Positions 31,501 to 41,710 of a stretch of 64,000 nucleotides of DNA are shown in pieces (the first letter of the stretch is position 1; every line of letters starts with the position of its first letter). Made by a program: the position numbers and the translations under genes. The stretch covers positions 1,302,001-1,366,000 of the forward strand of contig CP025323.1 in assembly GCA_004014935.1 (NCBI GenBank), written 5' to 3'. Source of the DNA: Saccharomycopsis malanga (taxonomy: Eukaryota > Ascomycota > Saccharomycetes > Ascoideales > Saccharomycopsidaceae). The notes below the pieces were generated by a model that was not told the origin of the DNA, ran no database searches, and saw only the letters and a program-made list of their open reading frames with translations.

Positions 31501-31788
31501 CTTCAAGCATTTTCAGAAGAAGAAGAAGAAGATGATGATGACGAAGACGACGCTTTCAAAGGATTTAGTGAAGATAGTGAAGACGACAGAGAATCTGCTG
31601 CTCTTTTCAAACAAGACGACGAAGACGAACTTTCAAGTGATGAAGACATTGAATTGGAGTCCAAGTCAAGAAAAAGATCCAGCAAACAAAATGATAAGAA
31701 AAGGGCAAAGAAACAAAAAATGAAGGATTTGCCTACTTTTGCCTCCGCCGAGGATTACGCCCAGTATTTGGGCTCTGATTCAGAATAA
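28501..31788 (+). CDS. MAK21: Ribosome biogenesis factor Mak21/Noc1 (CBF/Mak21 family)
   Basis: A 1095-residue protein from the ATG at 28501 (MDGANLNISSLKDRVSAKLKAEQ), which matches the family's N-terminus. An in-frame ATG at 28450 would add 17 residues without family support. Mak21 acts in the nucleolus with Noc2 in early 60S pre-ribosome assembly and export. The sequence shows a Lys-rich N-terminus and an acidic region (about 150-230). A helical-repeat region with the CBF/Mak21 domain lies at about 590-800, with segments such as LYLNLLYKALKDDKNLDRVLAFIKRI. A very acidic tail (about 910-1045) leads to a conserved ending, LPTFASAEDYAQYLGSD. Length is close to S. cerevisiae Mak21 (1025). By eye I found no in-frame CTG codon in the gene. 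Confidence 0.93.
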   Translation: MDGANLNISSLKDRVSAKLKAEQEKSKNKPKKDSKKVKKELKKEVKNGKEDKENNAKNANVKLENKKKSKNNQMNKKGGKKDKKYEKEKPVDAEGDEEDVMRREALELGATEDDLKLLKGFDDNVFESKDDEEVLEFSESKDSKSISKNDLESFIKQIGLTGQVVVGDDSEEDVDEDVEEDVEESEENEENELNKENEENKEGEESKASSTQSKKKKETKESTKEVTKVNSDESSKQVTSNKEEMKKMTSVNSDSLLLSARLDWYNNQEELPVPTSSNLSKYDIDALYDKAKKITEAENVKYYEEFSKKSSQKKFFSDILTGGTLNDKISAVTLMIQEAPMYNLKSLDTILAFCSKKSRTAALQSITSFKDLLISGLLPSDRKLKHFKNQPLNQNLSDQQLMLFYFEDFLKNHVFKLLEVLERLSHDTVVHVKMSTISIIFELLSAKPEQEQNLLTLGVNKLGDIEHKVSAQTSYALLQLEQAHPAMKQIIVKAVIDFMNKNYDNYNSKYYSVLTLNQTILTRKEVELANALIKAYFSLFKRILVDQQKYQKEEKTDEIGTIKGRKPSRKNFKKGKKGGKSVKPVVKTENDIKEEQNSKLFSAVLSGLNRAFPFSDLPNELYNEQLDSLYKIVHSSNFNTTIQALSLINHIVGSQGLDNTRFYKSLYESLLDERLVNSSKQGLYLNLLYKALKDDKNLDRVLAFIKRIIQVCFNWLNIGAVSGMLYLLIQLAQHQPAVKGLVNKEISRETGSSEEEATEDTKTERVYDFTKRDPRYANADKTSLWEIVQFLNHFHPSVKMYANGLFKGAEEDLVKPDLGLYTLSHFLDKFVYKNPKQKTSTKGTSIMQPLGGAQTGSLLVRSTNLSRQDEIPVNLKDWFNKRLDDISPEDRFFHEFFKNRKHEPKNLHIDAVEDDQESELDDDEVWKALVSSRPDIDGDGDDFSDEDISFGEDAFDSDNGEDAFDSDNEENADLDAEFEAQLDEAEAEAGESDDSLGEDDLQAFSEEEEEDDDDEDDAFKGFSEDSEDDRESAALFKQDDEDELSSDEDIELESKSRKRSSKQNDKKRAKKQKMKDLPTFASAEDYAQYLGSDSE

Positions 31789-32290
31789 TTTGTATTCTAC
31801 GTTATAAATACACATTGTTGCTTTTCTGATACAGGTTTGCTTTATTATGGTGTGAAGTTGTAAGTCTTGCGTGTATACCATCATTATTTTCTAGAACTTA
31901 CCTTAGTGAAATTAAACTGAAGGTTTTTTATATTATGTTTTTCTGCAAAAAATACATGAATGTGTCAATAATTCAAAAAATAGCTAAAAATTCACACTTT
32001 CATCCAGTAAACAACTTTTCAATTTTCTGAATATGCCACTATTTGCCTAAAATATATAATTTGTTCTTACATAGTTGTATTTGTTAATTATAAGGCAATA
32101 AATTTATTATCAGTCAAGAAAAACACAAGAGCATGAGACAAACACATAGCAGGTTAAATTTATAGATTATCTTTGATTTGATGATGTGAGACTCTTACAG
32201 ACTAAAAGATGACCCTATGATAATCATTCATTTTTATAACAAAATAAATACAACATATGACACTTACCCTTGGTATCCTTAGATATCTTA
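31789..32290. other. Convergent intergenic region
   Basis: AT-rich sequence with no gene seen. It holds the 3' flank of MAK21. Confidence 0.4.
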
Positions 32291-32305
32291 CTAAATAAAG
32301 ATAAA

Positions 32306-32353
32306 TACTAATGATAACATTATATATTTCAAGCCCAGTACATATCACTTTCG
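32306..32353 (-). mobile_element. Family A 3'-tail-only insertion (A6)
   Basis: A 48-bp insertion containing only the family-A 3' end, flanked by perfect 15-bp direct repeats CTAAATAAAGATAAA at 32291-32305 and 32354-32368. Confidence 0.85.
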
Positions 32354-32518
32354 CTAAATAAAGATAAAAATAAAATTTATTATTATAATCTTTATAATCA
32401 TCGAGGTCATAAAAAGAAATCAGAAGTTTGAAAAATTGTTGGAATATCTATTCGTAAGGTAGGCGAAACGCCTGTCGTTAAAAGTTGTAAATAAAAAGAA
32501 ACAGGGAGAACAAAAAAA

Positions 32519-35500
32519 CTACCAACCTCTATTGTGATAACTGTCGACTTCAAAAGGATCCATTTCCTCTTGTTGGTCGTAATTTGTAGCTTTGCTTTGG
32601 TTAATAAATGTGGCAGAAACGGGGATTTGTTTGTCTCCATTTTTGTTGTCGAAATTACCAAACACAATGGATCTGATATCGGATTCTTTGACGGTCAAAT
32701 TTGTTTGATAATCTGGATTGGTATTTGTGGACGAAGATTCTTGGGTTTTGGCAGGTTTTTCATTTTGGTTTGGTTTCACAGGTATAGCGGGGTCTTGTTT
32801 TACGTTATTACGAGGACCGTCTCTGTTTGGGTTTTTCATACCAGGCATGTTTTGATGAAACATATGTGACGTGTAAGCAGTGTTCAACAATGATTTTGCG
32901 GTGGGTGGCGCATTACTGCTACGTTTCAGCAAAAGGTCAAGTTTCAACCGATTATTAGCAGCACTGGAGTCATCGTTGCTGTTTCCTGGCTTGAGACTGC
33001 TAGGACGGCCTCTGGAAGGATCAATACTAGAGGTACGGGTGAAATATTGGAATGGCATTTGCAAAAGGTTGGTGAAAGATGATGTAGACAGAGATCTAGA
33101 ATTTCTCCGTAAAGATTCACACAAATCCGCAATAGTATTAGTTGAGTGTGATCTCACAAGATTATTGAAATTACCTCCGTTATCCTGAGTTGTCTCGCGA
33201 TCGATATTGGATTCATCGCTTCCTGAGTGGTCGGATTTGATGCTTCCATTTTTTTTTGGCTGGTCAGACTGAGGTTTAGTGGTTGTTCCAGTAACATTTG
33301 TAGCCATAACTGGTTGCAAAGAGGCATATGTGTTGAGCGAAGAGTTGGACGTCTTGGTTTTGAGAAGCAATTCGGAATTGTTTCTATATAAAGTGGGAGG
33401 AGGAGTTGCTGTTTCATTTTGCGGTGTTTGTTTGGTTTCTTGACTACTTTTCTTTTCGCCTACAAGATCTAATCGCAACTGCAACCCTCCGGAATTGCTG
33501 TAAATGACTTTGCTCAAATTGGTGGATGTTCGGTGGCCATTTGTATGGCTCTCGTTGCTACTGGATTTACTTATATTACTGGCATTACTAATTTGGCGTG
33601 TTAACTGGTCCAGCCCGTTTGATCCAACAGATTTGTTAGAACTGTTGGATCCGCTATTGGAATTGTCTTTTTGCAGCCTGCGACCCATTCTACTGTTATC
33701 TGCCTTGTTGAGCTCATTCAAAAACAATCCCGACAAGAGCGACTTCTTGATAGCAGGCCGCGAAACGTCATTATGTTTGGATATGTGGAAATTGGAAACA
33801 TTAGACGACTGATCGTCGTCATCTGTCCAAGCGTCGTTATCGTCGTCACTCATAGTCTGGCTACTTTTACGTCTATCGGGATTTTCTCCACTAGCAGTGT
33901 TTTTGTCGTCGCTGAAATCGTCATCTGAGGAAGAAAAGTCGTCATCGTCGTCATGGTCATCGTCATCATGGTCATCCTCTTCATCTGAAAACGAATCGTC
34001 AGAAAACATGATTGGAGCATGATTCCGTTGCGTAGGAAACAAGGACGACTGTCTTTTCAATAGTTTTTTAGTTGAATCGACAGACTGGGTGTCTTCATTG
34101 ATAATACTGCTCACATTGGATTTTGTTTTGGTCAACTTTTTTGTTTGTTTGGAGGCTGCGTTTTTATTGAATAAACCTTTGGAATTATGCCGTATGACTT
34201 CGTCAGGCAATCCGACTTCTGATTTCAACTCCCGCAATTTTTCTGTGAATGAGTCTTTACTTTTGAACTTTGTAATTGGATGCTCGTCATCACTATATAT
34301 GTCAAAATCAGAATCGCTGTCAGAATCCAAGCTGTCTTCATCATCCTGGTCGTCCTCGCTCATAATACTGCCTGACGAGCTTTTGTTTCTGGATTTTGAG
34401 TGGAACAAACTAGCAATGTTTGTGTTTTTGTCTTTTGGAGTGCCTTTCTTCTTACTGACAAGACTCAAATCCGATTCGCTTTCCGGTTTGATGAAAAAGT
34501 CAGCCATCATTTTACGGTCCTTCTTTTTTTTATGAGAATGGGAGCCATGAGACAACTGTTCTTCAATATTGATCTGCGACCGGGTGTCTACAGCCTTGAG
34601 GCTTTTGTTTGATAAGACCAATGGTTCCTTGGAGCTGTGCAGACTGGATTCTTTTGTGCTTTCACGACCATAGGTGTTTTTTGATTTTGGTCCTTCTACA
34701 ACGGGCTTATAACTCTGTTTTCCAGACAGTTCCAATGAATTGTAATCCTGAAGTTTTACATTGCCTATAACATCATGAAACTTGGGCTGTGGATTGTAAT
34801 CACGAAACTTGGGCTGTGAATTATAATCATGAAACTTGGACTGTGAATTGTAATCTTGAAACTTGGATTGTGAATTGTAATCATGAAGTTTTACGTTATT
34901 TACATTACCATGAAACTTGAGCTGTGATTCTGGATTATATAGTGTTGGTTCACTATGTTGTTTAACAGTCTGCTCTGGTTTGTTGAGTCCTTTCAAATTA
35001 CCAGTACTCAATCCCTTTAGATTTGCATTTTTTTTCAACAACAAGGTCGTACTACTGGAATTTGTGAGAGTGACAGTATTGTTCTTGTAGGAAAAGGTGA
35101 GTTTTCCTTTGGACGAGTTACGTTTTGTCAAGCCCGGCCGCTGGGATTTTGGCTTGCCGTTGGCAGAAGTGGTACTGTTATTGAGACTTGTGTTGGAAGT
35201 ATATGATTGGAGCAAAGTGCTGGAGTTTGAAGGGTTGTTGCTGACGCCATTGCGATGCAAGTTTCCACTACCGGAAGACGAGTTACGTTTCATTGCTTTG
35301 GACGACAAGGTCTGTGCTAAAGAAGGTTTGGTTACTATGGAGACTATGGAGTTGAAATCTGTTTGTTTCAACGTCCGCTCTGGTCTCATCTTTTTGGCAC
35401 AACCACTGGGCTGGCGTACGGCCAGGTTTTTGTTCAAAACGTCTTCAAAACTCTGATTTATCGAATTCTTAAACACATTCTGAGGAACCAAGCCTCTGTT

Positions 35501-35785
35501 TAGCTTGACACGAGCCTGAGCATCATTATACAGATCTTTTGGCTGTATTTCGGCGGACTCGTGAGAAACAAACGACTTGGGACTCACCAAGTTCTTGCCC
35601 ATTATCCGCCAACTCATGTTCTCCAACCGCTTGCCATGCTTTATCAAGTTGGAGCTCTTGACCAACGTGGAGCCTATCACAGTGAACTCCGCAATATCAA
35701 TATACGCAGCATCCTTGACAGAGCTCAAGGAGAACTCGAACATTTCTGGAGTTCCAATACTCCCATTATATTGTAGTTGCACCAT
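32519..35785 (-). CDS. Large disordered protein with N-terminal AreA GATA-like (DUF1752) motif, possible Mks1-type regulator
   Basis: This 1088-residue protein has a folded part at the N-terminus only. Residues about 25-65 (SSNLIKHGKRLENMSWRIMGKNL) fit the DUF1752 'AreA GATA-like' motif, a short helical segment ending in a basic-LENxSWR block. It occurs in AreA-type nitrogen regulators and in regulators such as Mks1, and is separate from the zinc finger. No GATA finger is visible. The remainder is Ser/Asn-rich with acidic stretches (about 600-670). A tandem of nine-residue DYNSQSKFH units lies near 305-345. The extreme C-terminus has a compact conserved-looking motif, DPFEVDSYHNRGW. A role in nitrogen or retrograde signalling is inferred from the motif alone. 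Confidence 0.6.
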   Translation of the reverse strand: MVQLQYNGSIGTPEMFEFSLSSVKDAAYIDIAEFTVIGSTLVKSSNLIKHGKRLENMSWRIMGKNLVSPKSFVSHESAEIQPKDLYNDAQARVKLNRGLVPQNVFKNSINQSFEDVLNKNLAVRQPSGCAKKMRPERTLKQTDFNSIVSIVTKPSLAQTLSSKAMKRNSSSGSGNLHRNGVSNNPSNSSTLLQSYTSNTSLNNSTTSANGKPKSQRPGLTKRNSSKGKLTFSYKNNTVTLTNSSSTTLLLKKNANLKGLSTGNLKGLNKPEQTVKQHSEPTLYNPESQLKFHGNVNNVKLHDYNSQSKFQDYNSQSKFHDYNSQPKFRDYNPQPKFHDVIGNVKLQDYNSLELSGKQSYKPVVEGPKSKNTYGRESTKESSLHSSKEPLVLSNKSLKAVDTRSQINIEEQLSHGSHSHKKKKDRKMMADFFIKPESESDLSLVSKKKGTPKDKNTNIASLFHSKSRNKSSSGSIMSEDDQDDEDSLDSDSDSDFDIYSDDEHPITKFKSKDSFTEKLRELKSEVGLPDEVIRHNSKGLFNKNAASKQTKKLTKTKSNVSSIINEDTQSVDSTKKLLKRQSSLFPTQRNHAPIMFSDDSFSDEEDDHDDDDHDDDDDFSSSDDDFSDDKNTASGENPDRRKSSQTMSDDDNDAWTDDDDQSSNVSNFHISKHNDVSRPAIKKSLLSGLFLNELNKADNSRMGRRLQKDNSNSGSNSSNKSVGSNGLDQLTRQISNASNISKSSSNESHTNGHRTSTNLSKVIYSNSGGLQLRLDLVGEKKSSQETKQTPQNETATPPPTLYRNNSELLLKTKTSNSSLNTYASLQPVMATNVTGTTTKPQSDQPKKNGSIKSDHSGSDESNIDRETTQDNGGNFNNLVRSHSTNTIADLCESLRRNSRSLSTSSFTNLLQMPFQYFTRTSSIDPSRGRPSSLKPGNSNDDSSAANNRLKLDLLLKRSSNAPPTAKSLLNTAYTSHMFHQNMPGMKNPNRDGPRNNVKQDPAIPVKPNQNEKPAKTQESSSTNTNPDYQTNLTVKESDIRSIVFGNFDNKNGDKQIPVSATFINQSKATNYDQQEEMDPFEVDSYHNRGW

Positions 35786-37409
35786 CTAAACGAATACATC
35801 AATCGGTTCCTGGGAGTCTTGCAATCGAGAGCACTACACGTAAGTATATTTATTCACAACTGTTGCCACTGATACACCACTACTGAGAAAAAGAGTATGA
35901 CCCTAAAATTTTTCTTCCCGTTTGAGAAGAACGTGAATCCGCTTATATTAGCCAAAGCGCAGTTGACAGTGCAATATAAAATCCCAGCTGGGAGGGGAAC
36001 TCTGCTGATATTATCGGTGGCGTTCAGAAACCCTGCCAGACTATATTGTCAATTCAATACCAAAGCCTGCTGATATGTGCAAAATCAAAGGTATTATTCT
36101 ATAAAACGATGTCTGTTCAATATATGATTAGAAGCGCTTACTAGTCCGTCCGCTCTACAAATTACAACGAAAAACACCGGACTTTAACTGTCAACACAGG
36201 ATCCAATGAATAATTCTCTTTTTCTCTGGCCCCACCATTATCTTTGGTCATTACAACCGTCTCTTGTCAGCTTGTCCTTTCTTGTGATTTCTTTCCCTCC
36301 ATGGTGGAAACACCAACTTTGCCAGCGCTCTAGCTGCATATTGGGGCGTAATAGGGCATGTCCTTGCCTACTTGTGCAGAAATGGTCATTTGCCGCTCCA
36401 CTCGTGCGTGACTTCTTGCGTGGGAGTGCAGAGTAATCCTACACTCACCCCTCGTACGTCATATACACTATACTATACACTGTATTATGAAAAAAGCTCT
36501 TATAATCGAGCACAATCTCTAGAATGCTGATGTTATATTCTGGGGAACAATTCCATCCATGTCATGACTATTCAAATCTTATGATATATAATACCGCACT
36601 GCATCATGCGTAACGCTCCTCCCTCCCCACATGTACATCATCCAGAAATCAATGTGAAATGAAACTTTCCAAAATAAAGAAAAGCAACCCATATAAATAC
36701 CTATATATATACCTCCCAACAAACATTTCATCAAACAGACATGTAATTTACTAACAACCTCGCAAACAAACAACCAAGTTTCAACTACATCATACATAAA
36801 CACATGAAGAACAAAGGTTCTGTATGGGTAACACCCAATACAATTCCTTCAGTTACATTTGTTGTAGTTATCTCAAGATATGTCAATTAACGCACCGCAC
36901 CTAGTAACAACGTGTTATGCTGCAGGGCGCCATCAATATACATCATATATCAGTATGTCAACTATTATCTTGGTTGTTGAAGTTTCTGTACTACATATTC
37001 ATCTAAACATTGATTTCGGAATTTTGAAAAACCACCTTTGATAACCCAATTCTTCTTCATTATGCCCTTCACTTTCCATATATGCTCGTAAGAACAGATC
37101 TCCCGGTGATGCAACACGCCATGTATGTTGCCAGTTTATGCATATCAGGGTATCCCCTTCGGTAAACTTTCATAGGCTATCAGAATTGAGGAATTTTTCA
37201 GACGCCAACTTTGCCATGCACATAACGGTTGTCTAGTGGTGATTTATGCATAAATATGTGCGCCTATGTATCAATACCCTATCTTGGTCTAACAAGCAAG
37301 AGATCTCGCTTATTTTTTCCTGTAATCCGCAGTCACGTGCAACATATGGAGTGTGTTTTCCTAATCTAGTATATATAACATGAACTTTGGTTTGTCTTCC
37401 TATTGCTAT
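35786..37409. other. Long intergenic region with a promoter-like segment
   Basis: No conserved gene is seen. A promoter-like stretch occurs on the plus strand: TATA-like CATATAAATACCTATATATA near 36690, then a C/A-rich leader-like CAAACAAACAACCAAG near 36765. An exact TACTAAC lies at about 36749, and an ATG at 36804 opens only 28 codons. The left part (35790-36200) holds the start region of the AreA-motif gene. Confidence 0.35.
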
Positions 37410-37680
37410 AATAGTATCATGTATTTCGAGCCTAGTAAATATCAGTTTCGTATCCATGTCCAAAGGGGCTTGGTATCGTGGCCGGTCATCATATGTTTTT
37501 TATTCAATATATTGGAAAGTAAGCACTAGAATTTTGTCTAGGTCATATTTCAGACAGTTTCACTTGGCTGTTCAGCATAGTAAAAAGCAGCCAGTAAAAA
37601 GTGTCTGTCTTGGAAACTCGAACTCGTGTTAGGTCTTTTTTTTCTCTTCTCCGAGAGGCAAATGGCCCAGCTTAATGGAA
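37410..37680 (-). mobile_element. Family A, divergent longer copy A7
   Basis: Minus orientation: CATGTATTTCGAGCCTAGTA at the tail side, TTAGGTCTTTTTTTTCTCTT and CTCCGAGAGG at the head side. About 90 bp of extra sequence lies in the centre and includes a CATATTTCAGACAGT block shared with A3. Confidence 0.6.
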
Positions 37681-38170
<490 letters not shown>

Positions 38171-38282
38171 TACATCAAATAATTATCTTGGACATATAAT
38201 TGAACATGCAACAGACATCTATGTACACTTTTTAGTGGCTAATCGTAAGAATCGTATAAAAAAGGACAGCAAGACAAGCTAA

Positions 38283-40382
38283 TCAGGCCTCGACCAAGGC
38301 TGGGATTGGTTTTTTGCCGCCGTTCACTCTGCTTCTGCCATCGTCGTCACCTGGGCCTTTGACAATGGTATTAGTTACCGTGCGCAACTTGTCCAACTTT
38401 TCTCCACGACACACTTTTTCCATTTCCTCTTTGGTCAACGTTTCGTATTCAAGCAATCCGTTAGCCAAACGTTCCAACTCGACTTTTTTCTCAGTGAGCA
38501 TTTTTCTGGTCCGTTCCTCGCTGGCTTTTAGCATATCGATGACCTCGCGGTCTGCGTTTTCTCTGATACGAGGCGACCAGCTATCCCATTCGTCTGCAAG
38601 TTTTACTGGACCCACGGTAGAGGACATGCCGTACTGGGTGACCATTGCTCTTGCCGTTGCCGTGGCGCTGGACAAGTCTGACGAGCAGCCGCTGGTGGTG
38701 TTTTCTGGGCCGTAAATCAATTCTTCCGCGATCTTGCCGCCCATGCAGACGTCCAAGCGACTGAGAAGGTCGCGTTTAGTGTAGTCGACCTTGTCCATTT
38801 CCGGCAACTGGAACGTGATGCCCAATGCTCTGCCGCGCGGCAAGATGGTTGCCTTGTACAATGACGTGGCGCCCGGGGTGAACATTGCCATGATGGCATG
38901 GCCTGCTTCGTGGAATGCCGTTGTTTTCCGTGTTTCTTCTGTCATCACCATTGTTTTCTTTGCAGCTCCCATCAAGATTTTGTCTTTGGCCCATTCAAAA
39001 TGCGACATATCGACTGCCAACGCGTTCTGCTGTGACGCGTACACTGCGGCCTGGTTGACCAAGTTCATTAGCTCTGCGCCCGAGAGACCAGGCGTGCCCC
39101 GGGCAATGATGGTGCTGTCCACATTGGGCGACACCTCAACGTTTTTCATGTGATGTTTGAGGATTTCAGAACGCCCGCGCACGTCTGGCAAGCTGACGTC
39201 AACCACCTTGTCGAAACGGCCCGGTCTGGTCAACGCTTTATCCAAGGATTCGGGGAAATTGGTTGCTCCAATGATAATGATGCCTGAAGTCTGTGAGAAC
39301 CCGTCTAATTCCACAAGTAGCTGATTCAACGTTTGTTTAGCATAAGCCTGGTCCTTTGGATTACGTTTTCCGCCAATTGCGTCCAACTCGTCAATGAAAA
39401 TGATCGCCGGTGCTTTCTGACGTGCTTGGGAGAACAATTCACGCACACGCTTGGCACCTACACCTACATACAACTCGTCAAACTCAGAGCCTGACATGAA
39501 AAAGAAAGGAACCCCTGCTTCGCCTGCAGTGGCTCTGGCTAACAAAGTCTTACCAGTGCCAGGAGGACCAGTCAACAAAACACCTTTGGGCAATTTTCCA
39601 CCCAAACCAGTGAATTTAGACGGGTCCTTCAAAAACTCTACAATCTCTTCCAACTCAGCCCGTGCCTCATCCACTCCCTTGACATCATCAAACTTTACAT
39701 TCGATTTGCTAACATCCACCGACCGGTCCTCAATCTCAGAACTCTTGATCAAACTGCCTGCCTCGGTCAACCACGCCATGCCTTCTAAACCAGCATAGAT
39801 CAAAAGCCCTAACGGAATCAACCACTTGAGATTCTTCATAATCATTGAAGCCCGGCTCTCTGCAACGATCACGTGAATCGGTTGACTCTTAGTGCCTGTC
39901 AACGGCCCAAACGAGGCGCCGGCCCCGCTGCCGCTGCCAGCCATCCCTGTCGTGGCCTCCAGCAAGGCACTGCGCACACTCGCCGCCTTGGCCTCGTTGC
40001 CTGTGTGCTCCAAGGCTTGCAAATACAACGCCACACACTCCTGGTTACGAGCGATGTTTGGCGTCTCGAACCGCGACACCACAATCTGCGGGTAATTGTT
40101 CACCAACAAGGTCCGGTAGAACTCTGCCTGGAGATCTGGATTGGCCAAGTTGCTGTTGGCGTTTTGTTCTTTCTGGGCGAGTAATGTGTTGGACACCTGA
40201 CTGTTGATCGGACTTGTAGATGCCCTACGAACGCTGTGCTTAAGCGCTGTTAAATTGCCACTGCTATTAGCTGACTGTCCGCTTTTCATGAATCTGACCG
40301 CCTGTCCACTCAGAATGCTGCCAATATACGGCATTGTTCTGAGCACGGCCCTCGCCGGTACCGTTCTCACCGCCCTTAACAT
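38283..40382 (-). CDS. YME1: i-AAA protease Yme1
   Basis: A 699-residue ATP-dependent zinc protease of the mitochondrial inner membrane that faces the intermembrane space. It degrades unassembled membrane and intermembrane-space proteins and lipid-transfer factors. The layout is that of Yme1. It has a basic presequence, an N-terminal helical domain ([26 protein letters not shown]), a single TM segment near 185-205 ([19 protein letters not shown]) and an AAA module with Walker A GPPGTGKT near 268. The pore-loop YVGVGA, Walker [20 protein letters not shown] near 486 and the third zinc-ligand region follow. There is only one TM before the AAA domain, which separates it from the m-AAA subunit at 24654. 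The start is the first ATG of the frame. Confidence 0.95.
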   Translation of the reverse strand: MLRAVRTVPARAVLRTMPYIGSILSGQAVRFMKSGQSANSSGNLTALKHSVRRASTSPINSQVSNTLLAQKEQNANSNLANPDLQAEFYRTLLVNNYPQIVVSRFETPNIARNQECVALYLQALEHTGNEAKAASVRSALLEATTGMAGSGSGAGASFGPLTGTKSQPIHVIVAESRASMIMKNLKWLIPLGLLIYAGLEGMAWLTEAGSLIKSSEIEDRSVDVSKSNVKFDDVKGVDEARAELEEIVEFLKDPSKFTGLGGKLPKGVLLTGPPGTGKTLLARATAGEAGVPFFFMSGSEFDELYVGVGAKRVRELFSQARQKAPAIIFIDELDAIGGKRNPKDQAYAKQTLNQLLVELDGFSQTSGIIIIGATNFPESLDKALTRPGRFDKVVDVSLPDVRGRSEILKHHMKNVEVSPNVDSTIIARGTPGLSGAELMNLVNQAAVYASQQNALAVDMSHFEWAKDKILMGAAKKTMVMTEETRKTTAFHEAGHAIMAMFTPGATSLYKATILPRGRALGITFQLPEMDKVDYTKRDLLSRLDVCMGGKIAEELIYGPENTTSGCSSDLSSATATARAMVTQYGMSSTVGPVKLADEWDSWSPRIRENADREVIDMLKASEERTRKMLTEKKVELERLANGLLEYETLTKEEMEKVCRGEKLDKLRTVTNTIVKGPGDDDGRSRVNGGKKPIPALVEA

Positions 40383-40586
40383 TTGTATATATCCTAAAGC
40401 TCAAATAGTATCCTTGTCTTTAACACGCTAGCAACCTATTACAGTCATTTTTGTAGTTGTTGGTGCGCCTTGTAGTTTTTCAGTGGCAAAATTGATCGGG
40501 TCACGTGCTTCTAGTTTGTCCAAGTGCGTCAGGGGTACGTAACCGTGTTGGTAGGCATTTCGTTATATAATGTAAGAGTATGGCCT
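40383..40586 (-). promoter_or_regulatory. YME1 upstream region
   Basis: Short promoter region containing a TCACGTG E-box-like site near 40501. Nothing else is identified. Confidence 0.35.
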
Positions 40587-40775
40587 GGAATACCACTGGG
40601 CTGGATGGCTCAGGTGGGTGGTGCTCTTGAAGAAGAGAACAGAGACCTAACAGGAGCATGGGTGAGCCAACTATGATCAAAAGGTTAAGATTGGGTTTTA
40701 CAAAGTCGCTTTATAGATAGCGCGTGTGTACGATATGTACTGGGCTCGGAATATATGATATTGTTAGTATAGCCT
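40587..40775 (+). mobile_element. Family A SINE-like element, copy A9
   Basis: Full-length but diverged: CCACTGGGCTGGATGGCTCA head, GACCTAACAGGAGCATGGGT, then TACTGGGCTCGGAATATATG. Confidence 0.75.
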
Positions 40776-40805
40776 GTAATGATTATTTTAAGCTATTATA
40801 TCTAT

Positions 40806-40985
40806 CTCACTGGGCCATTTGGCTCAGTGGTCCGTGCTCTCGGAGAAGTGAAAAACAAGACCTAACAGGGTGAGAAGATTATGATGGGCATTATTGGGCT
40901 TTACCAAGCCCCCTTAGACATATCGCGTATATACGAAACTGATATGTACTGGGCTTGAAATATATGATATTATTATTATTATATC
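40806..40985 (+). mobile_element. Family A SINE-like element, copy A10
   Basis: Full-length and close to consensus: CACTGGGCCATTTGGCTCAG head, TTGGGCTTTACCAAGCCCCC body hairpin, TACTGGGCTTGAAATATATG, then an ATT tail of about 5 units. It directly follows A9 in the same direction. Confidence 0.85.
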
Positions 40986-40999
40986 TCTCTTGGGCTGTA

Positions 41000-41290
41000 T
41001 AGGTAGTAATCAGATTTTGGACTGTATGGATAGTAAATCAGATTTTGGACGGTATAGATAGTAAATCAGGCTTTGAACTGTATAGATAATAAGCCAGGCT
41101 TCAAACTATATGAGTGATAAATCAGATTTCGAACTTTATGGATAATAAGCCAGGCTTTAAACTGTATGAATGATAAATCAGATTTTGGACTGCATAGATA
41201 GTAAAGTAGACTTCGAACTTTATAGGTGATAAATCAGACTTCAAACTCTATGGATAATAAGCCAGAGTTCAAGCTCTATGGATAATCAAT
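41000..41290 (+). repeat. 28-bp minisatellite downstream of A10
   Basis: About ten imperfect units of roughly 28 bp, of the type GATAGTAAATCAGATTTTGG with a variable ACTGTATG spacer. The array starts within 20 bp of the A10 tail. Confidence 0.85.
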
Positions 41291-41710
41291 TTATTTTAAT
41301 ACCATTTTTCAAAGAGATTGTACATCTTCTTAAAGTAAGTTTTTCAAGAAGACAGTTAATATGGTAGGATGCTCATTAACTTCAAAAACCATAATAATTC
41401 ACAATTCAGCATTATTGGTTGAATTGGCACCGAGAATAGTATATATAGGCCAAGTGTATCCTTCTTGGTTGATTCTTGAAAGAGCATTATCATTTTATTT
41501 GCTCATGTCTTACGTTGTTGAAAGACTATTGTTTGTATATTTCATCTGATGGCAAATGTAAATTTTTCAGCCACTTATAGCCCTTCTTACATGCAATCAT
41601 ATCCAGTCTACGTACACCCCTCCAGAGTGATCAAATTTATAACATACCAGACATTATTTCATTCTATACACTTTATGGAAACAACAGCTAGTGCCCCAGT
41701 CTGATACCAA
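41291..41710. other. Intergenic region before the Sel1-repeat gene
   Basis: No supported gene. A 62-codon frame at 41361-41549 has no recognisable features. Confidence 0.4.
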
